From Allgaiera indica (lineage in GTDB: Bacteria > Pseudomonadota > Alphaproteobacteria > Rhodobacterales > Rhodobacteraceae), in assembly GCF_900106675.1 (NCBI RefSeq), contig NZ_FNOB01000008.1, positions 1 to 64,000 on the forward strand: 64,000 nt of DNA, read 5' to 3'. Positions 39,778 through 48,989 of the stretch are shown one piece after another. Under the pieces are notes generated by a model, which saw only the letters and a program-made list of their open reading frames with translations, was not told the DNA's origin and did not search any database. The position numbers and the translations under genes are program-made. Within the stretch, counting starts at the first letter, position 1. Every line of letters starts with the position of its first letter.

Positions 39778-40209
39778 ATGACCGTGATTTCCGATATCTT
39801 GCTGGCCTCTGGCGCCTTTGCGGCGGCGCTTTACTGCTATGTTCTGTCGCGCCGTCTGACCCGGTTCACGAAGCTGGAATCGGGCATGGGCGGGGCGATC
39901 GCGGTCCTGTCCGCACAAGTCGACGACCTGACCCGGGCGCTGTCGCGCGCCCAGGGCACGGCGGCGGCCTCGTCCGAGAACCTGACCAGCCTGACCAACC
40001 GGGCCGAAGAGGTCGCGGGCCGGATCGAGCTGTTGTTGGCGTCGCTACATGACCTTCCCCAGGCGCCCGCCGCAGGCCAGGCTTCGGGGCCCGTGTCCGG
40101 TCCGGCCTCCGATGCCCCGCACGACCCGGGCGCGGAGCGCAAGCTGCGCTTCACGCGCCATCGCTCGCGCCGGACGGATCCGCTGGTCCTGACGGAGGCG
40201 GCAGAATGA
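39778..40209 (+). CDS. Membrane-anchored hypothetical protein of the stator operon
   Basis: 143 residues. One N-terminal membrane helix (ISDILLASGAFAAALYCYVLS), then a predicted coiled coil (MGGAIAVLSAQVDDLTRALSR, NLTSLTNRAEEVAGRIELLL) and a Pro/Ala/Gly-rich basic tail. No family recognised. Lies 9 bases after fliL and overlaps the MotE-like start (ATGA), so a motor or export accessory role is likely. Confidence 0.75.
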   Translation: MTVISDILLASGAFAAALYCYVLSRRLTRFTKLESGMGGAIAVLSAQVDDLTRALSRAQGTAAASSENLTSLTNRAEEVAGRIELLLASLHDLPQAPAAGQASGPVSGPASDAPHDPGAERKLRFTRHRSRRTDPLVLTEAAE

Positions 40210-40811
40210 GCGCGCGGCAGACCAAGGCCTCGGCGCCGCGCCGCCGCGCGGGACGCGGGGCCCTGGCGGTGATCATCGTCCTGTTCGTCCTGGCCGGCGC
40301 GATCCGCGTCGGCTCAGGCGTCAGCGCCGCGGTCGGCGCGGCGCCCCAGTCCGACCAGAATCACGGCGCGGCAGCCACGCCAAAGACCTGTTCGGCCACC
40401 GACGGCCTCGCCATGCCGCTGGTCACCGCGCTGCAGGAACGCGAGGCCCGCGCCGCGCGGCTGGAAGCCGCGCTGAACGACCGGCGCCAGGCGCTTGCAG
40501 TGACCGAGAAGATGGTTTCGGAAAAGCTGGCTGCCCTGAAGGTCGCCGAAGAGAAACTGGCCAAGACCATCGCCATCGCCGACAGCGCCGCGGATCAGGA
40601 TGTCGCCCGCCTGACCGAGGTCTACGCGGCCATGAAGCCGAAACAGGCCTCGGCCGTGTTCGAGCAGATGGCTCCCGAATTCGCCGCCGGTTTCCTGGGC
40701 CGGATGCCCCCCACCTCTGCCGCGGCGATCCTGTCGGGGCTGAGTCCGCAAACGGCCTATACCGTCAGCGTGATCCTGGCCGGACGCAACGCCGCCGCGC
40801 CGCGCGACTAG
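40206..40811 (+). CDS. MotE-like protein
   Basis: 201 residues. A basic leader, one hydrophobic helix (ALAVIIVLFVLAGAIRVGSG) serving as signal or anchor, a long coiled coil (EREARAARLEAALNDRRQAL and KVAEEKLAKTIA), and a C-terminal MgtE_N/FliG-like helical module (VYAAMKPKQASAVFEQMAPE...ILSGLSPQTAYTVSVIL). This architecture matches rhizobial MotE, the periplasmic chaperone of MotC. Located between the small membrane protein and motA. Confidence 0.72.
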   Translation: MSARQTKASAPRRRAGRGALAVIIVLFVLAGAIRVGSGVSAAVGAAPQSDQNHGAAATPKTCSATDGLAMPLVTALQEREARAARLEAALNDRRQALAVTEKMVSEKLAALKVAEEKLAKTIAIADSAADQDVARLTEVYAAMKPKQASAVFEQMAPEFAAGFLGRMPPTSAAAILSGLSPQTAYTVSVILAGRNAAAPRD

Positions 40812-40900
40812 TCGCTTTCCGACAGGCCGAGAGACTATCTTAACCCCGTTCTGCGAGTCTGGCCTCTGGCTAGGCATCGCAACCCGCAGGAGTCCCCCGG

Positions 40901-41770
40901 ATGCTCGGAATCGTTGGTATCATCACGGTCTTCGTCATGGTCTTCGGTGGCTATCTGATGGCCGGCGGCAAGATGGGGATCATCCTGCATTCGCTTCCCT
41001 ACGAGTTGACCATGATCGGCGGCGCCGCCATCGGCGCTTTCCTGCTGTCGAACGATTTCGGCGGCGTGAAGGCCACGCTGAAGGACGTCGGCAAGGTCTT
41101 CAAGGGGGTGAAGTGGAAACCAGGCGACTACCGCGATCTGCTTTGCCTGCTGTACGAATTGATCCGCGTCGCCCGGTCCAACCCCGTCGGCCTGGAAGAG
41201 CATATCGAGGCCGCCAACGATTCGACGATCTTCGCAAAGTACCCCAAGATCCTGAAAGATCACGAGGCGGTAGAGCTGATCTGCGACACGCTGCGCGCGG
41301 CCTCGCTGAACTATGACGACCCGCACCAGGTCGAGGAGGTGCTCGACAAGCGGATGGAGACCCATCAGCACCACGCGATGCATTCTAGCCACGCCCTGCA
41401 GTCGATGGCCGACGGCATGCCGGCGCTGGGGATTGTCGCGGCGGTGCTGGGGGTGATCAAGACCATGGGCTCGATCGACCAGCCGCCCGAGATCCTGGGC
41501 GGAATGATCGGGGGCGCGCTGGTGGGCACCTTCATGGGCGTGTTCATCGCCTATGGTTTCATCGGCCCGATGGCGAGCAGGGTGAAATCCGTGACCGAAG
41601 AGGATGCGCATTTCTATCAGCTCATCCGCGAAGTGCTGATCGCCAATCTTTACAATCATCCAACGAACATCTGCATCGAGGTGGGGCGCCAGAACGCGCC
41701 GCACCAGGTGCGTCCCTCGTTCACCGATCTCGAAGAGGCCCTGCGCGAATTGAAGCAGGACGCGGCATGA
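40901..41770 (+). CDS. motA: Flagellar motor stator protein MotA
   Basis: 289 residues with four membrane segments. It begins MLGIVGIITVFVMVFGGYLMAGG; the conserved cytoplasmic loop and TM3-TM4 blocks are GMPALGIVAAVLGVIKTMG and GALVGTFMGVFIAYGFIGPM. The length matches the longer alphaproteobacterial MotA. The next gene's ATG overlaps its TGA. Proton-channel partner motB is at 29674-30522. Confidence 0.96.
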   Translation: MLGIVGIITVFVMVFGGYLMAGGKMGIILHSLPYELTMIGGAAIGAFLLSNDFGGVKATLKDVGKVFKGVKWKPGDYRDLLCLLYELIRVARSNPVGLEEHIEAANDSTIFAKYPKILKDHEAVELICDTLRAASLNYDDPHQVEEVLDKRMETHQHHAMHSSHALQSMADGMPALGIVAAVLGVIKTMGSIDQPPEILGGMIGGALVGTFMGVFIAYGFIGPMASRVKSVTEEDAHFYQLIREVLIANLYNHPTNICIEVGRQNAPHQVRPSFTDLEEALRELKQDAA

Positions 41771-44121
41771 GGCGACTGCTGCTTGCTGCCGCGCTGACCG
41801 CGATCGCCCCGGCCGCACAAGCCGAGGTGATCGCGGTGCGGACGGGCGAACATGATGGTTTCTCGCGCGTGGTCCTGCCGCTTGCAGAACCCGCCGAAGG
41901 ATGGCAGTTCGGCCGTCTCGACGATGGCTATCAGCTGCGCCTGGGGCGCGGTGCGGTGCAGTTCGATCTATCGCGTGCCTTCGACAAGATCCCGAAGACC
42001 CGACTTGCCGCGATCTCGGCCGATGATGCGACGGGCCGGCTGACCCTGCGGCTGGCCTGCGCCTGTCACGCCGAGATTTTTCCCTTCCGCAGCACCCGCC
42101 TGGTGATCGACATCCGCCCGGGAGCAGCGCCTGCGAATTCGCCCTTCGAGCGGCCCCTGCCACCCGATGTTGCGCCACGCCCCCGTCCCCCGGTGCCGGC
42201 AAGGCCGCCGGTGGCCGGCTACGACTGGCGCGAGGTACCTCTTGTGCCGCTTCCGGCCCCTCCGCCTCCGAAGATCGACCTGCCCGCCGCCCCGAACCCC
42301 GCAATCGCCCGCGGTCGGGCGGCACTGCTCAATCAGCTTTCCCGAGCCGGCGCCCAGGGCCTCATCGAAATAGATCCGCGCCAGATCGCCTTGCCGCAGC
42401 ATCCGACAGACGGGGATGATCAGCACACCGATCCCGCTTCTGCCCCGCCGCCGAAATCCCATGCGAAGCCGCCCTCTGAAACGGCAGACGCCCGGATGCA
42501 AACGGCCGGCCAGGACACCGCGCAGATGCCTGCCCAGGCCGGCCCTGCCGAACCGACCGGCGCAAAGGGGGACACGGACGGGGGCCAGGACCGCCTGCGT
42601 ATCAGAACGGTCCTGGACCGCGACGCCGCGGCTTCCGCCGCGCCCGGCATTTCGGCCCAGGGCGGCTCCTGCCCGCCCGACGAAGCCTTCGCCATCGAAA
42701 CCTGGGCCGACGACACCTCGCCCGCCGGGCAATTCGCGACCCGCCGCCGCGCCCTGGTCGGAGAGTTCGATCGCCCCGGCCCGGATGCGGTAGGCGATCT
42801 TGCGCGCACCTATCTTCATTTCGGTTTCGGGGCGGAGGCGCGCAATGTCCTGACCGCCTTCCCAAACGACGGCGGCGACACGCACGAAATCCTGCTGGCG
42901 CTTTCAGCGATCTTCGATGAGGAACGCCCCAAGCTGGCCAATGCGCTGTCCGGCCTGGCCGCCTGTCCGGGCAAGGCGGCGCTATGGTCGATGCTGGCCG
43001 TGCCCCCCCCGGCCCCGGGCGACCCGGTCGACGCCCAGGCGGTGCGGCGCAATTTCTCGGGGCTGCCGCTGCATCTGCGCCGGATGCTGGGCCCGCGGCT
43101 GTCGAACGCCTTTCTGGTGCTGGGCGATACCGAAACCGCCCGGGCACTGCGCGCTTCGGTCACCCGCGCCGCCGGCAAGCCCGGCCCCGGCATCCAACTG
43201 CTGGACGCCCGGATCGATATCGCCGAGGGCCGTCCCGAACGGGCCGAGGCCCAGGCGGCGCGCGTGGTCGCCGCCGACGGTGCGCTTTCGGCCGAGGCGA
43301 TGGTGTTGTTGATCGAAAGCCGCACCAATCGCGGCGAGCCGGTCGATCCCCGCCGGATCGAGGCCGTGGCCGCCCTGGCGCATGTGCATCGCGGCACCCA
43401 GATGGGCGCGCGGCTGACGCGGGCCCAAGCGACAGCCCTGGCCTCGGTCGGCCGCTTCACCGAGGCCTTCGCCGTCAACGGCAAGGATCCATCGGGTCGC
43501 AAGCGCCTCTGGCAGATGCTCGCGGCGAACGGCGATGACGAAGCCTTGCTGAAGATCGCCTTGCAAGGACCCGATCCCGAGCTTGACGCGGGCATCCGCC
43601 TTCAGCTGTCGGATCGTCTGCTGGCGCTGGGCTTCGCTCGGGCCGCGACGGCCTGGCTCGACGCTGGTCCAGTGCCCGACGACGATCGCCGGTTGCGCCT
43701 TGCCCGCGCGGCGCTGGAACGCCGCGACGGTCTGGCGGCGCTGGATGCGCTAGGCGCGATGGAGGCGCCCGAAGCCCAGCTTCTGCGTGCTCGCGCGCTT
43801 GGCCTGACCGGGGCCCATCGGGCAGCAGCACAGCTATACGCCGCATTGGGCAAGACCGATCGCCAGGGCGTCGAGGCCTGGCGCGGGGGCGATTGGGCAA
43901 CCGCCCGCGAGACGGGAACCAAAGTGCAAAGAAAGGTTCTGTCACTGCCTGATCGCCCGCCACCGGCAGAGGCCGCGTCGGCCCCGTTGGCCTATGGGCG
44001 CGCCCTGATCTCCTCCAGTCGCGAGGCGCGCGCGGCGCTGGACGACCTGCTGGAAGAGCGGCTTCAAACCGATGCCGGGGCCTCGCACACCGGGCAGCCA
44101 GCCGCGACACCGACCAATTGA
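41767..44121 (+). CDS. Large exported protein of unknown function, translationally coupled to motA
   Basis: 784 residues. A Sec signal peptide (MRRLLLAAALTAIAPAAQAE) is followed by an AMIN-like beta domain (about 20-117: HDGFSRVVLPLAEPAEGWQF, then ending STRLVIDIRPG), a Pro-rich stretch (120-175), a low-complexity region, and from about 285 a long Ala/Leu/Arg-rich alpha-helical region resembling TPR-like repeats (EARNVLTAFPND, ARALRASVTRAAG, GLAALDALGAME). I know no named family for the whole. ATGA overlap with motA and the neighbouring MotE-like gene suggest a periplasmic stator-associated role, analogous to MotC (about 430 residues) of rhizobia. Inference only. Confidence 0.7.
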   Translation: MRRLLLAAALTAIAPAAQAEVIAVRTGEHDGFSRVVLPLAEPAEGWQFGRLDDGYQLRLGRGAVQFDLSRAFDKIPKTRLAAISADDATGRLTLRLACACHAEIFPFRSTRLVIDIRPGAAPANSPFERPLPPDVAPRPRPPVPARPPVAGYDWREVPLVPLPAPPPPKIDLPAAPNPAIARGRAALLNQLSRAGAQGLIEIDPRQIALPQHPTDGDDQHTDPASAPPPKSHAKPPSETADARMQTAGQDTAQMPAQAGPAEPTGAKGDTDGGQDRLRIRTVLDRDAAASAAPGISAQGGSCPPDEAFAIETWADDTSPAGQFATRRRALVGEFDRPGPDAVGDLARTYLHFGFGAEARNVLTAFPNDGGDTHEILLALSAIFDEERPKLANALSGLAACPGKAALWSMLAVPPPAPGDPVDAQAVRRNFSGLPLHLRRMLGPRLSNAFLVLGDTETARALRASVTRAAGKPGPGIQLLDARIDIAEGRPERAEAQAARVVAADGALSAEAMVLLIESRTNRGEPVDPRRIEAVAALAHVHRGTQMGARLTRAQATALASVGRFTEAFAVNGKDPSGRKRLWQMLAANGDDEALLKIALQGPDPELDAGIRLQLSDRLLALGFARAATAWLDAGPVPDDDRRLRLARAALERRDGLAALDALGAMEAPEAQLLRARALGLTGAHRAAAQLYAALGKTDRQGVEAWRGGDWATARETGTKVQRKVLSLPDRPPPAEAASAPLAYGRALISSSREARAALDDLLEERLQTDAGASHTGQPAATPTN

Positions 44122-44202
44122 GCCCCGCTTACCGAATCGCAAGACATCGCGCCTAGGGTTGGCCGCGGGACGCCAGAAGGCTGCCCGCGACAAGGAGCCG
44201 AC

Positions 44203-45039
44203 ATGACCGGACCCCGCCCCGGATCACGCTGCAAGAGAAATGGCAGAATGCCCGACAATAGCGGTATCGTCCGCGCCCTGGTCTCCGTAATCTCGGTGCT
44301 CGACCGTGGTCTGGCGGGCGCCCTAGTCTGCGCGGGCATCCTCCTGACCGGCGCCACTCCCGCCCGTGCCGCTGCGGCAAACAAGGCGGATCTGTCGGCC
44401 CTTTGCGATGCCGCCACCAACCATGCGGCCCGCGCGACCGGTGTTCCCGTCTCCGTTCTTCAGGCGATCTCGTTGACCGAAACCGGACGCCGCAGGGGCG
44501 GCACCACCCGCCCCTGGCCCTGGACCGTGAACATGGAAGGCAAGGGCCACTGGTTCCCGACCCGCGATGCCGCGCTCGCCTTCATCGACGAGCGTCACTC
44601 AGCCGGGGCACGCAGCTTTGACCTGGGCTGTTTCCAGCTCAACTACCGCTGGCACGGCGGGGCCTTCGCCTCATTCACCGACATGTTCAACCCGCAAGCC
44701 AACGCGCTATATGCAGCGCGTTTCCTTCGTACCCTATATGACGAATTCGGCGACTGGACCCGCGCCGCGGGGGCCTATCATTCACGCACGCCCGAACTGG
44801 CGCGCCGCTACAAAGCGCGGTTCTCTCAATATTTCACCGCTCTGACCGGGGCCAAGCCGACGACCGAGGCGGCCCGCGTGTCCGAGGGCGCCCTGCGCAA
44901 CCCAGCGCCGGACGGCGGCGGCTCTGGGCCCAACCGCTATCCGCTGCTGCAGGCGGGCCAGTCGGCGGGGCTTGGGTCGATCGTACCACGCCGCGCGCCT
45001 GGGCCGTCGCTCTTTGCCGCATCGGCGCCACAGGGCTGA
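44203..45039 (+). CDS. Flagellum-associated lytic transglycosylase (SltF-like)
   Basis: 278 residues. Leader with signal sequence (GALVCAGILLTGATPARAAA), then an SLT goose-lysozyme-type domain: catalytic Glu E93 in ISLTETGRRRGG, then SFDLGCFQLNYRWHGGAF and AAGAYHSRTPELARRY. AAGGAG lies before the ATG at 44203. It should open peptidoglycan for rod growth, as SltF does in Rhodobacter sphaeroides. The C-terminal ~55 residues are Gly/Pro/Ala-rich and disordered. Lies between the 784-residue gene and flhA. Confidence 0.85.
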   Translation: MTGPRPGSRCKRNGRMPDNSGIVRALVSVISVLDRGLAGALVCAGILLTGATPARAAAANKADLSALCDAATNHAARATGVPVSVLQAISLTETGRRRGGTTRPWPWTVNMEGKGHWFPTRDAALAFIDERHSAGARSFDLGCFQLNYRWHGGAFASFTDMFNPQANALYAARFLRTLYDEFGDWTRAAGAYHSRTPELARRYKARFSQYFTALTGAKPTTEAARVSEGALRNPAPDGGGSGPNRYPLLQAGQSAGLGSIVPRRAPGPSLFAASAPQG

Positions 45040-45055
45040 ACAGGGGTACGGACAC

Positions 45056-47140
45056 ATGCCGAAACTTAGTCTTGCCACCCTGTTTCGCCCGACGATCCTG
45101 CTGGCGCTCGCATTGATGGCGGTGATCGTGATGATGATCCTGCCGATGCCGGCCTGGGTGCTGGACATCGGCCTTGCCGCCTCTTTCGCGCTGGCGATCC
45201 TGATGTTCACCGTGACGCTTTTCATCGAAAGACCGCTGGATTTCTCGGCCTTCCCGACGATCCTGCTGGCGTCGCTGATGCTGAGGCTGTCGCTCAACGT
45301 CTCGTCCACCAAGCTGATCATCGGCCAGGGCCACACCGGCACCGCCGCCGCGGGCCATGTGATCGAAGGCTTCGCAAGCTTCATCATGGGCGGATCCGTC
45401 CTGCTGGGCCTGGTGGTCTTCTGCGTGCTCTTGATCGTCAATTTCATCGTGATCACCAAGGGCGCGGGCCGCATGGCCGAGGTCGGCGCGCGCTTTGCCC
45501 TGGACGCGATGCCCGGCAAGCAGCTGGCGATTGATGCCGACATGTCCGCCGGTGCCATCGACCATGACGAAGCCAAGCGCCGCCGCGAGACCGAGCAACA
45601 GGAAACCACCTTCTTCGGCTCACTCGACGGCGCGTCGAAGTTCGTCAAGGGCGACGCGGTGGCCGGCCTTCTGATCACGCTGCTTAACATCGTCATGGGG
45701 CTGGTGATGGGCGTGGCGGTACATCACATGCCGCTGGGTCAGGCGTTCACGACCTACGCGATCCTGACCGTGGGCGACGGGCTGGTCAGCCAGATCCCCG
45801 CGGTCATCATCTCGGTCGCCGCCGCCTTGCTGCTGGCGCGCGGGGGGGCGATCGGCGCAACCGATCTGGCGCTGTTCAGCCAGCTGGGGCGGCATCCGGC
45901 TGCGCTGGGGACGGTCGCCGTGCTGATGGCGCTGCTTGCGCTGATACCCGGTCTGCCCTTCCTGCCCTTCGTGGTCGGGGCGGTCGGGCTGGGGTTCGCC
46001 GCGTTCCACAGCCACCGGCTGAGCCTTCGCGCCACGCAAGAGGCAGAAGCCCCGGAACCCGACGAAGCCACCTCGGAACGCCCGCTGGGCGACGTTCTGG
46101 ACCTGGATGAAATCCATGTCGAATTCGCCCCGGATCTGGTAACGATGGTGCTTGATCCCGCGACCGGCCTTGATGCCCGCATCTCCAACATGCGCAAGCA
46201 TGTCGCCGCGACCTATGGGGTGATCCTGCCCGAAATGCGCCTGACGGACGAGGCCAGCCTGCCCCCCGGCACCTACCGCATCCGCATCCAGGGCGTCGAA
46301 CAGGTGCGCGACCGGCTGCACCCCGACAAGGTGCTGGCGCTGCTGACCGACGACGGCGCCTTCACCCCGCCGGGCGAGGACGTGAAGGAACCGGTCTATG
46401 GCGCGCCCGCCCGCTGGCTGCCTCCCGACGCGCAGGAAGAGGCCGCGATTTCCGGCACCACCGTGGTGATGCCGGCCGAGGTTCTGGCCACCCATCTGCT
46501 GGAGGTGCTGCGCGCCAATCTGGCCCGGTTGCTCAGCCTGCGGGGCCTGCGCCGGCTGATGGAGGAGTTCGCGAACCTCTCTGATCCCGCCCGGGCAGAG
46601 GCGAACCGCCGCCTTCTGGACGAATTGGTCCCCGAAAAGGTGCCCATGGATCAGCTGCTGTCGGTGCTGAAGCTTCTGCTGGAGGAACGCGTCTCGATCC
46701 GCAACCTGCCGCTGATCCTTGAGGCGATCGCCGAGGTCCGCCAGACCGCCCCCTCGCCCGAGGCGATCTGCGAACATGTGCGCCAGCGCCTGGGGTTTCA
46801 GCTGGTCGCCGAACTGCGCCGCCCGGACGGAACGCTGCCGCTCTTGCAACTTGCCCCGGAGTGGGAGGAAACCTTCGCCACCTATCAGATCGACAGCGAC
46901 CGCGGCGCACCCGACGTTGCGCTGCCGCCGGAACGGTTCAATCGTCTGGCGACCGCGCTGGCGGAAAACCTGGCAAGCGCCGGCGAAGCCGGAACCTTTC
47001 CCGCGATCGTCACCTCGACCCGCCGGCGGCGTTTCCTGCGCACGGTGATGTCCGCCAAGGGGTTGAACGCACCGGTCCTTTCGTTCGAGGAAATCGGACT
47101 GGAGGCGCGCCCTGCCCTGGTCGGTACCGTCGCGGCATGA
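45056..47140 (+). CDS. flhA: Flagellar export apparatus protein FlhA
   Basis: 694 residues. Eight N-terminal membrane segments with FHIPEP-family blocks: DFSAFPTILLASLMLRLSLN and the FHIPEP region GARFALDAMPGKQLAIDADM. A large cytoplasmic domain from about 330 serves as the export-substrate platform. ATG 45056 is chosen over the upstream ORF extension overlapping the transglycosylase. fliR begins in its stop codon. Confidence 0.95.
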   Translation: MPKLSLATLFRPTILLALALMAVIVMMILPMPAWVLDIGLAASFALAILMFTVTLFIERPLDFSAFPTILLASLMLRLSLNVSSTKLIIGQGHTGTAAAGHVIEGFASFIMGGSVLLGLVVFCVLLIVNFIVITKGAGRMAEVGARFALDAMPGKQLAIDADMSAGAIDHDEAKRRRETEQQETTFFGSLDGASKFVKGDAVAGLLITLLNIVMGLVMGVAVHHMPLGQAFTTYAILTVGDGLVSQIPAVIISVAAALLLARGGAIGATDLALFSQLGRHPAALGTVAVLMALLALIPGLPFLPFVVGAVGLGFAAFHSHRLSLRATQEAEAPEPDEATSERPLGDVLDLDEIHVEFAPDLVTMVLDPATGLDARISNMRKHVAATYGVILPEMRLTDEASLPPGTYRIRIQGVEQVRDRLHPDKVLALLTDDGAFTPPGEDVKEPVYGAPARWLPPDAQEEAAISGTTVVMPAEVLATHLLEVLRANLARLLSLRGLRRLMEEFANLSDPARAEANRRLLDELVPEKVPMDQLLSVLKLLLEERVSIRNLPLILEAIAEVRQTAPSPEAICEHVRQRLGFQLVAELRRPDGTLPLLQLAPEWEETFATYQIDSDRGAPDVALPPERFNRLATALAENLASAGEAGTFPAIVTSTRRRRFLRTVMSAKGLNAPVLSFEEIGLEARPALVGTVAA

Positions 47141-47904
47141 TCGACGCGCTGGTCCAGCTTTCGGGCGAGACACGGGGCTGGTTCGCCGCCGCCGCACTGG
47201 TGTTTCTGCGCGTCGGCGCGGCGATGGCGCTGCTTCCCGGCTTCGGCGAACAAAGCATCCCCGCCCGTATCCGCCTGGTGCTGGCGTTCGCCTTCACCGC
47301 GATCGTCACGCCCTCGGTTGAGGGCCGCTTGCCGGTCGATGCCGGGTGGGTGTGGCCGATCATGACCGAAGCCGTCATCGGGTTGGCGCTGGGCGCGGTC
47401 CTGCGGCTGTTCATCCAGGTATTGCAAATGGCGGGCACGATGGCGGCGCAGGCAACCTCTCTGTCGCAATTCTTCGGCGGCGCGGGGGCCGATCCGCAAC
47501 CCGCCATCGCCCAGATCCTGATGATCGCGGGCTTCGCGCTGGCGGTGGCGACCGGGCTGCACGTCCGCCTGGCCCAGGCGCTGATCCTTAGCTACGACAT
47601 GTTGCCGCCGGGGCGATTTCCGGGGGCGGGGGATCTGTCGCGCTGGGGCATCGCCCATATCGCCCGCGCCTTTTCTCTTGCCTTCTCCCTGGCCGCCCCC
47701 TTCGTCATCGCCGCGACGATCTACAACGCCGCGCTCGGGGCCATCAACCGGGCCATGCCGCAGCTGATGGTGGCCTTCGTCGGCGCCCCGGCGCTGACCT
47801 TCGGGGGCCTTGCGCTGCTGATGATCGCGGCGCCGCTGATGCTGGGGCTGTGGTCCGAGGCGTTCTCGGCCTTTCTGGCCAATCCCTTCGGAATGCCAAA
47901 ATGA
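47137..47904 (+). CDS. fliR: Flagellar export gate protein FliR
   Basis: 255 residues, six hydrophobic segments: FAAAALVFLRVGAAMALLPG, QMAGTMAAQATSLSQFFGG, SLAAPFVIAATIYNAALGAI. ATG 47137 overlaps the flhA TGA; flhB overlaps its stop. Works with FliP, FliQ and FlhB. Confidence 0.94.
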   Translation: MIDALVQLSGETRGWFAAAALVFLRVGAAMALLPGFGEQSIPARIRLVLAFAFTAIVTPSVEGRLPVDAGWVWPIMTEAVIGLALGAVLRLFIQVLQMAGTMAAQATSLSQFFGGAGADPQPAIAQILMIAGFALAVATGLHVRLAQALILSYDMLPPGRFPGAGDLSRWGIAHIARAFSLAFSLAAPFVIAATIYNAALGAINRAMPQLMVAFVGAPALTFGGLALLMIAAPLMLGLWSEAFSAFLANPFGMPK

Positions 47905-48989
47905 GCGGCGCCGACGACGACGAGACAGAGAAGGAATTCGAGCCGACCGAGAAGCGGTTAGCCGACGCGCGCGAACGCGGTGAGGTGCCGCGCTCGCCCG
48001 AACTGACGACGGCGGCGGGCTATGCGGGACTGCTGGTCGCGGGAATGGCGCTGGGGCCGGCGGCGCTGATGAAGATCGGCAGCGCCGGCAGCGTCTTGCT
48101 CGACCAGCCGGATCGGATGGTCACGCTGCTGCGCGACGGCGCCACCGCCCCCGTGGGAGGCCTGATCGGCGCGGTGCTGACCGGCGCGTCCCCGTTCTTC
48201 CTGATTCCGGCCGTTCTGGTCATCGTCGCGCTTGTTGCCCAACGCGCGGTGACCGTGACGCCCGACAAGCTGAAGCCGAAACTGTCGCGGATCTCGCCGA
48301 TCGCCACGGCGAAGAACAAGTTCGGGCGTTCGGGATTGTTCGAGTTCGCCAAGAGCCTGGTCAAGCTGATCCTGGTCTCGGCCATCCTGGGCATTTTCCT
48401 GACCGCCCGGATGCCCTCGATCCTGGGCACGATGGCGCTGGCGCCCGGCCAGTCGACGGCGCTTCTGCTACGGCTTTTGCTGGAATTCCTGTTCATGGTG
48501 CTGCTGCTCAGCGCGGCGATGGGCGCCATCGACTACCTCTGGCAGCGGCACGAACATCTGCGCAAGAACCGCATGTCGCGCAAGGATCTGCAGGACGAGA
48601 CGAAGCAATCCGAAGGCGATCCACACATGAAGCAGGCCCGCCGCCGGCGCGGGTACGAGATTGCCATGAACAAGATGCTGGCCGAGGTTCCGCAAGCCGA
48701 CGTGGTGATCGTGAACCCGACCCATTACGCGGTGGCGCTGAAATGGGATCGCAACAGTGGCCGCGCGCCCCATTGCCTGGCGAAGGGCACCGACGAGATC
48801 GCCGCCCGCATTCGCGAGGCCGCTCAAACCGCCGGCGTGCCGATCCAGCGCGATCCGCCCACTGCCCGTGCGCTGCATGCCGCCGTCGAAATCGGCCAGG
48901 AGATCCCGCGCGACCTGTATCGCCCCGTCGCCGCCGCCATCCGATTCGCCGAGGCGATGCGCGCCAAGGCCAAGGCAAGGCGCCCCTGA
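47901..48989 (+). CDS. flhB: Flagellar export specificity switch protein FlhB
   Basis: 362 residues. EFEPTEKRLADARERGEVPRS is the family N-terminus. Four membrane segments follow, then the cytoplasmic autocleavage motif NPTH (N272 in VNPTHYAVALKW). ATG 47901 fits the ATGA overlap with fliR. Cleavage at Asn-Pro switches export from hook to filament substrates. The next gene overlaps its stop (TGATG). Confidence 0.95.
   Translation: MSGADDDETEKEFEPTEKRLADARERGEVPRSPELTTAAGYAGLLVAGMALGPAALMKIGSAGSVLLDQPDRMVTLLRDGATAPVGGLIGAVLTGASPFFLIPAVLVIVALVAQRAVTVTPDKLKPKLSRISPIATAKNKFGRSGLFEFAKSLVKLILVSAILGIFLTARMPSILGTMALAPGQSTALLLRLLLEFLFMVLLLSAAMGAIDYLWQRHEHLRKNRMSRKDLQDETKQSEGDPHMKQARRRRGYEIAMNKMLAEVPQADVVIVNPTHYAVALKWDRNSGRAPHCLAKGTDEIAARIREAAQTAGVPIQRDPPTARALHAAVEIGQEIPRDLYRPVAAAIRFAEAMRAKAKARRP

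Noticed and set aside
40840-40854. TTAA-N7-CTGC before motA as a further CtrA site
   Set aside because: Only one half-site matches; the second deviates at three of four positions.
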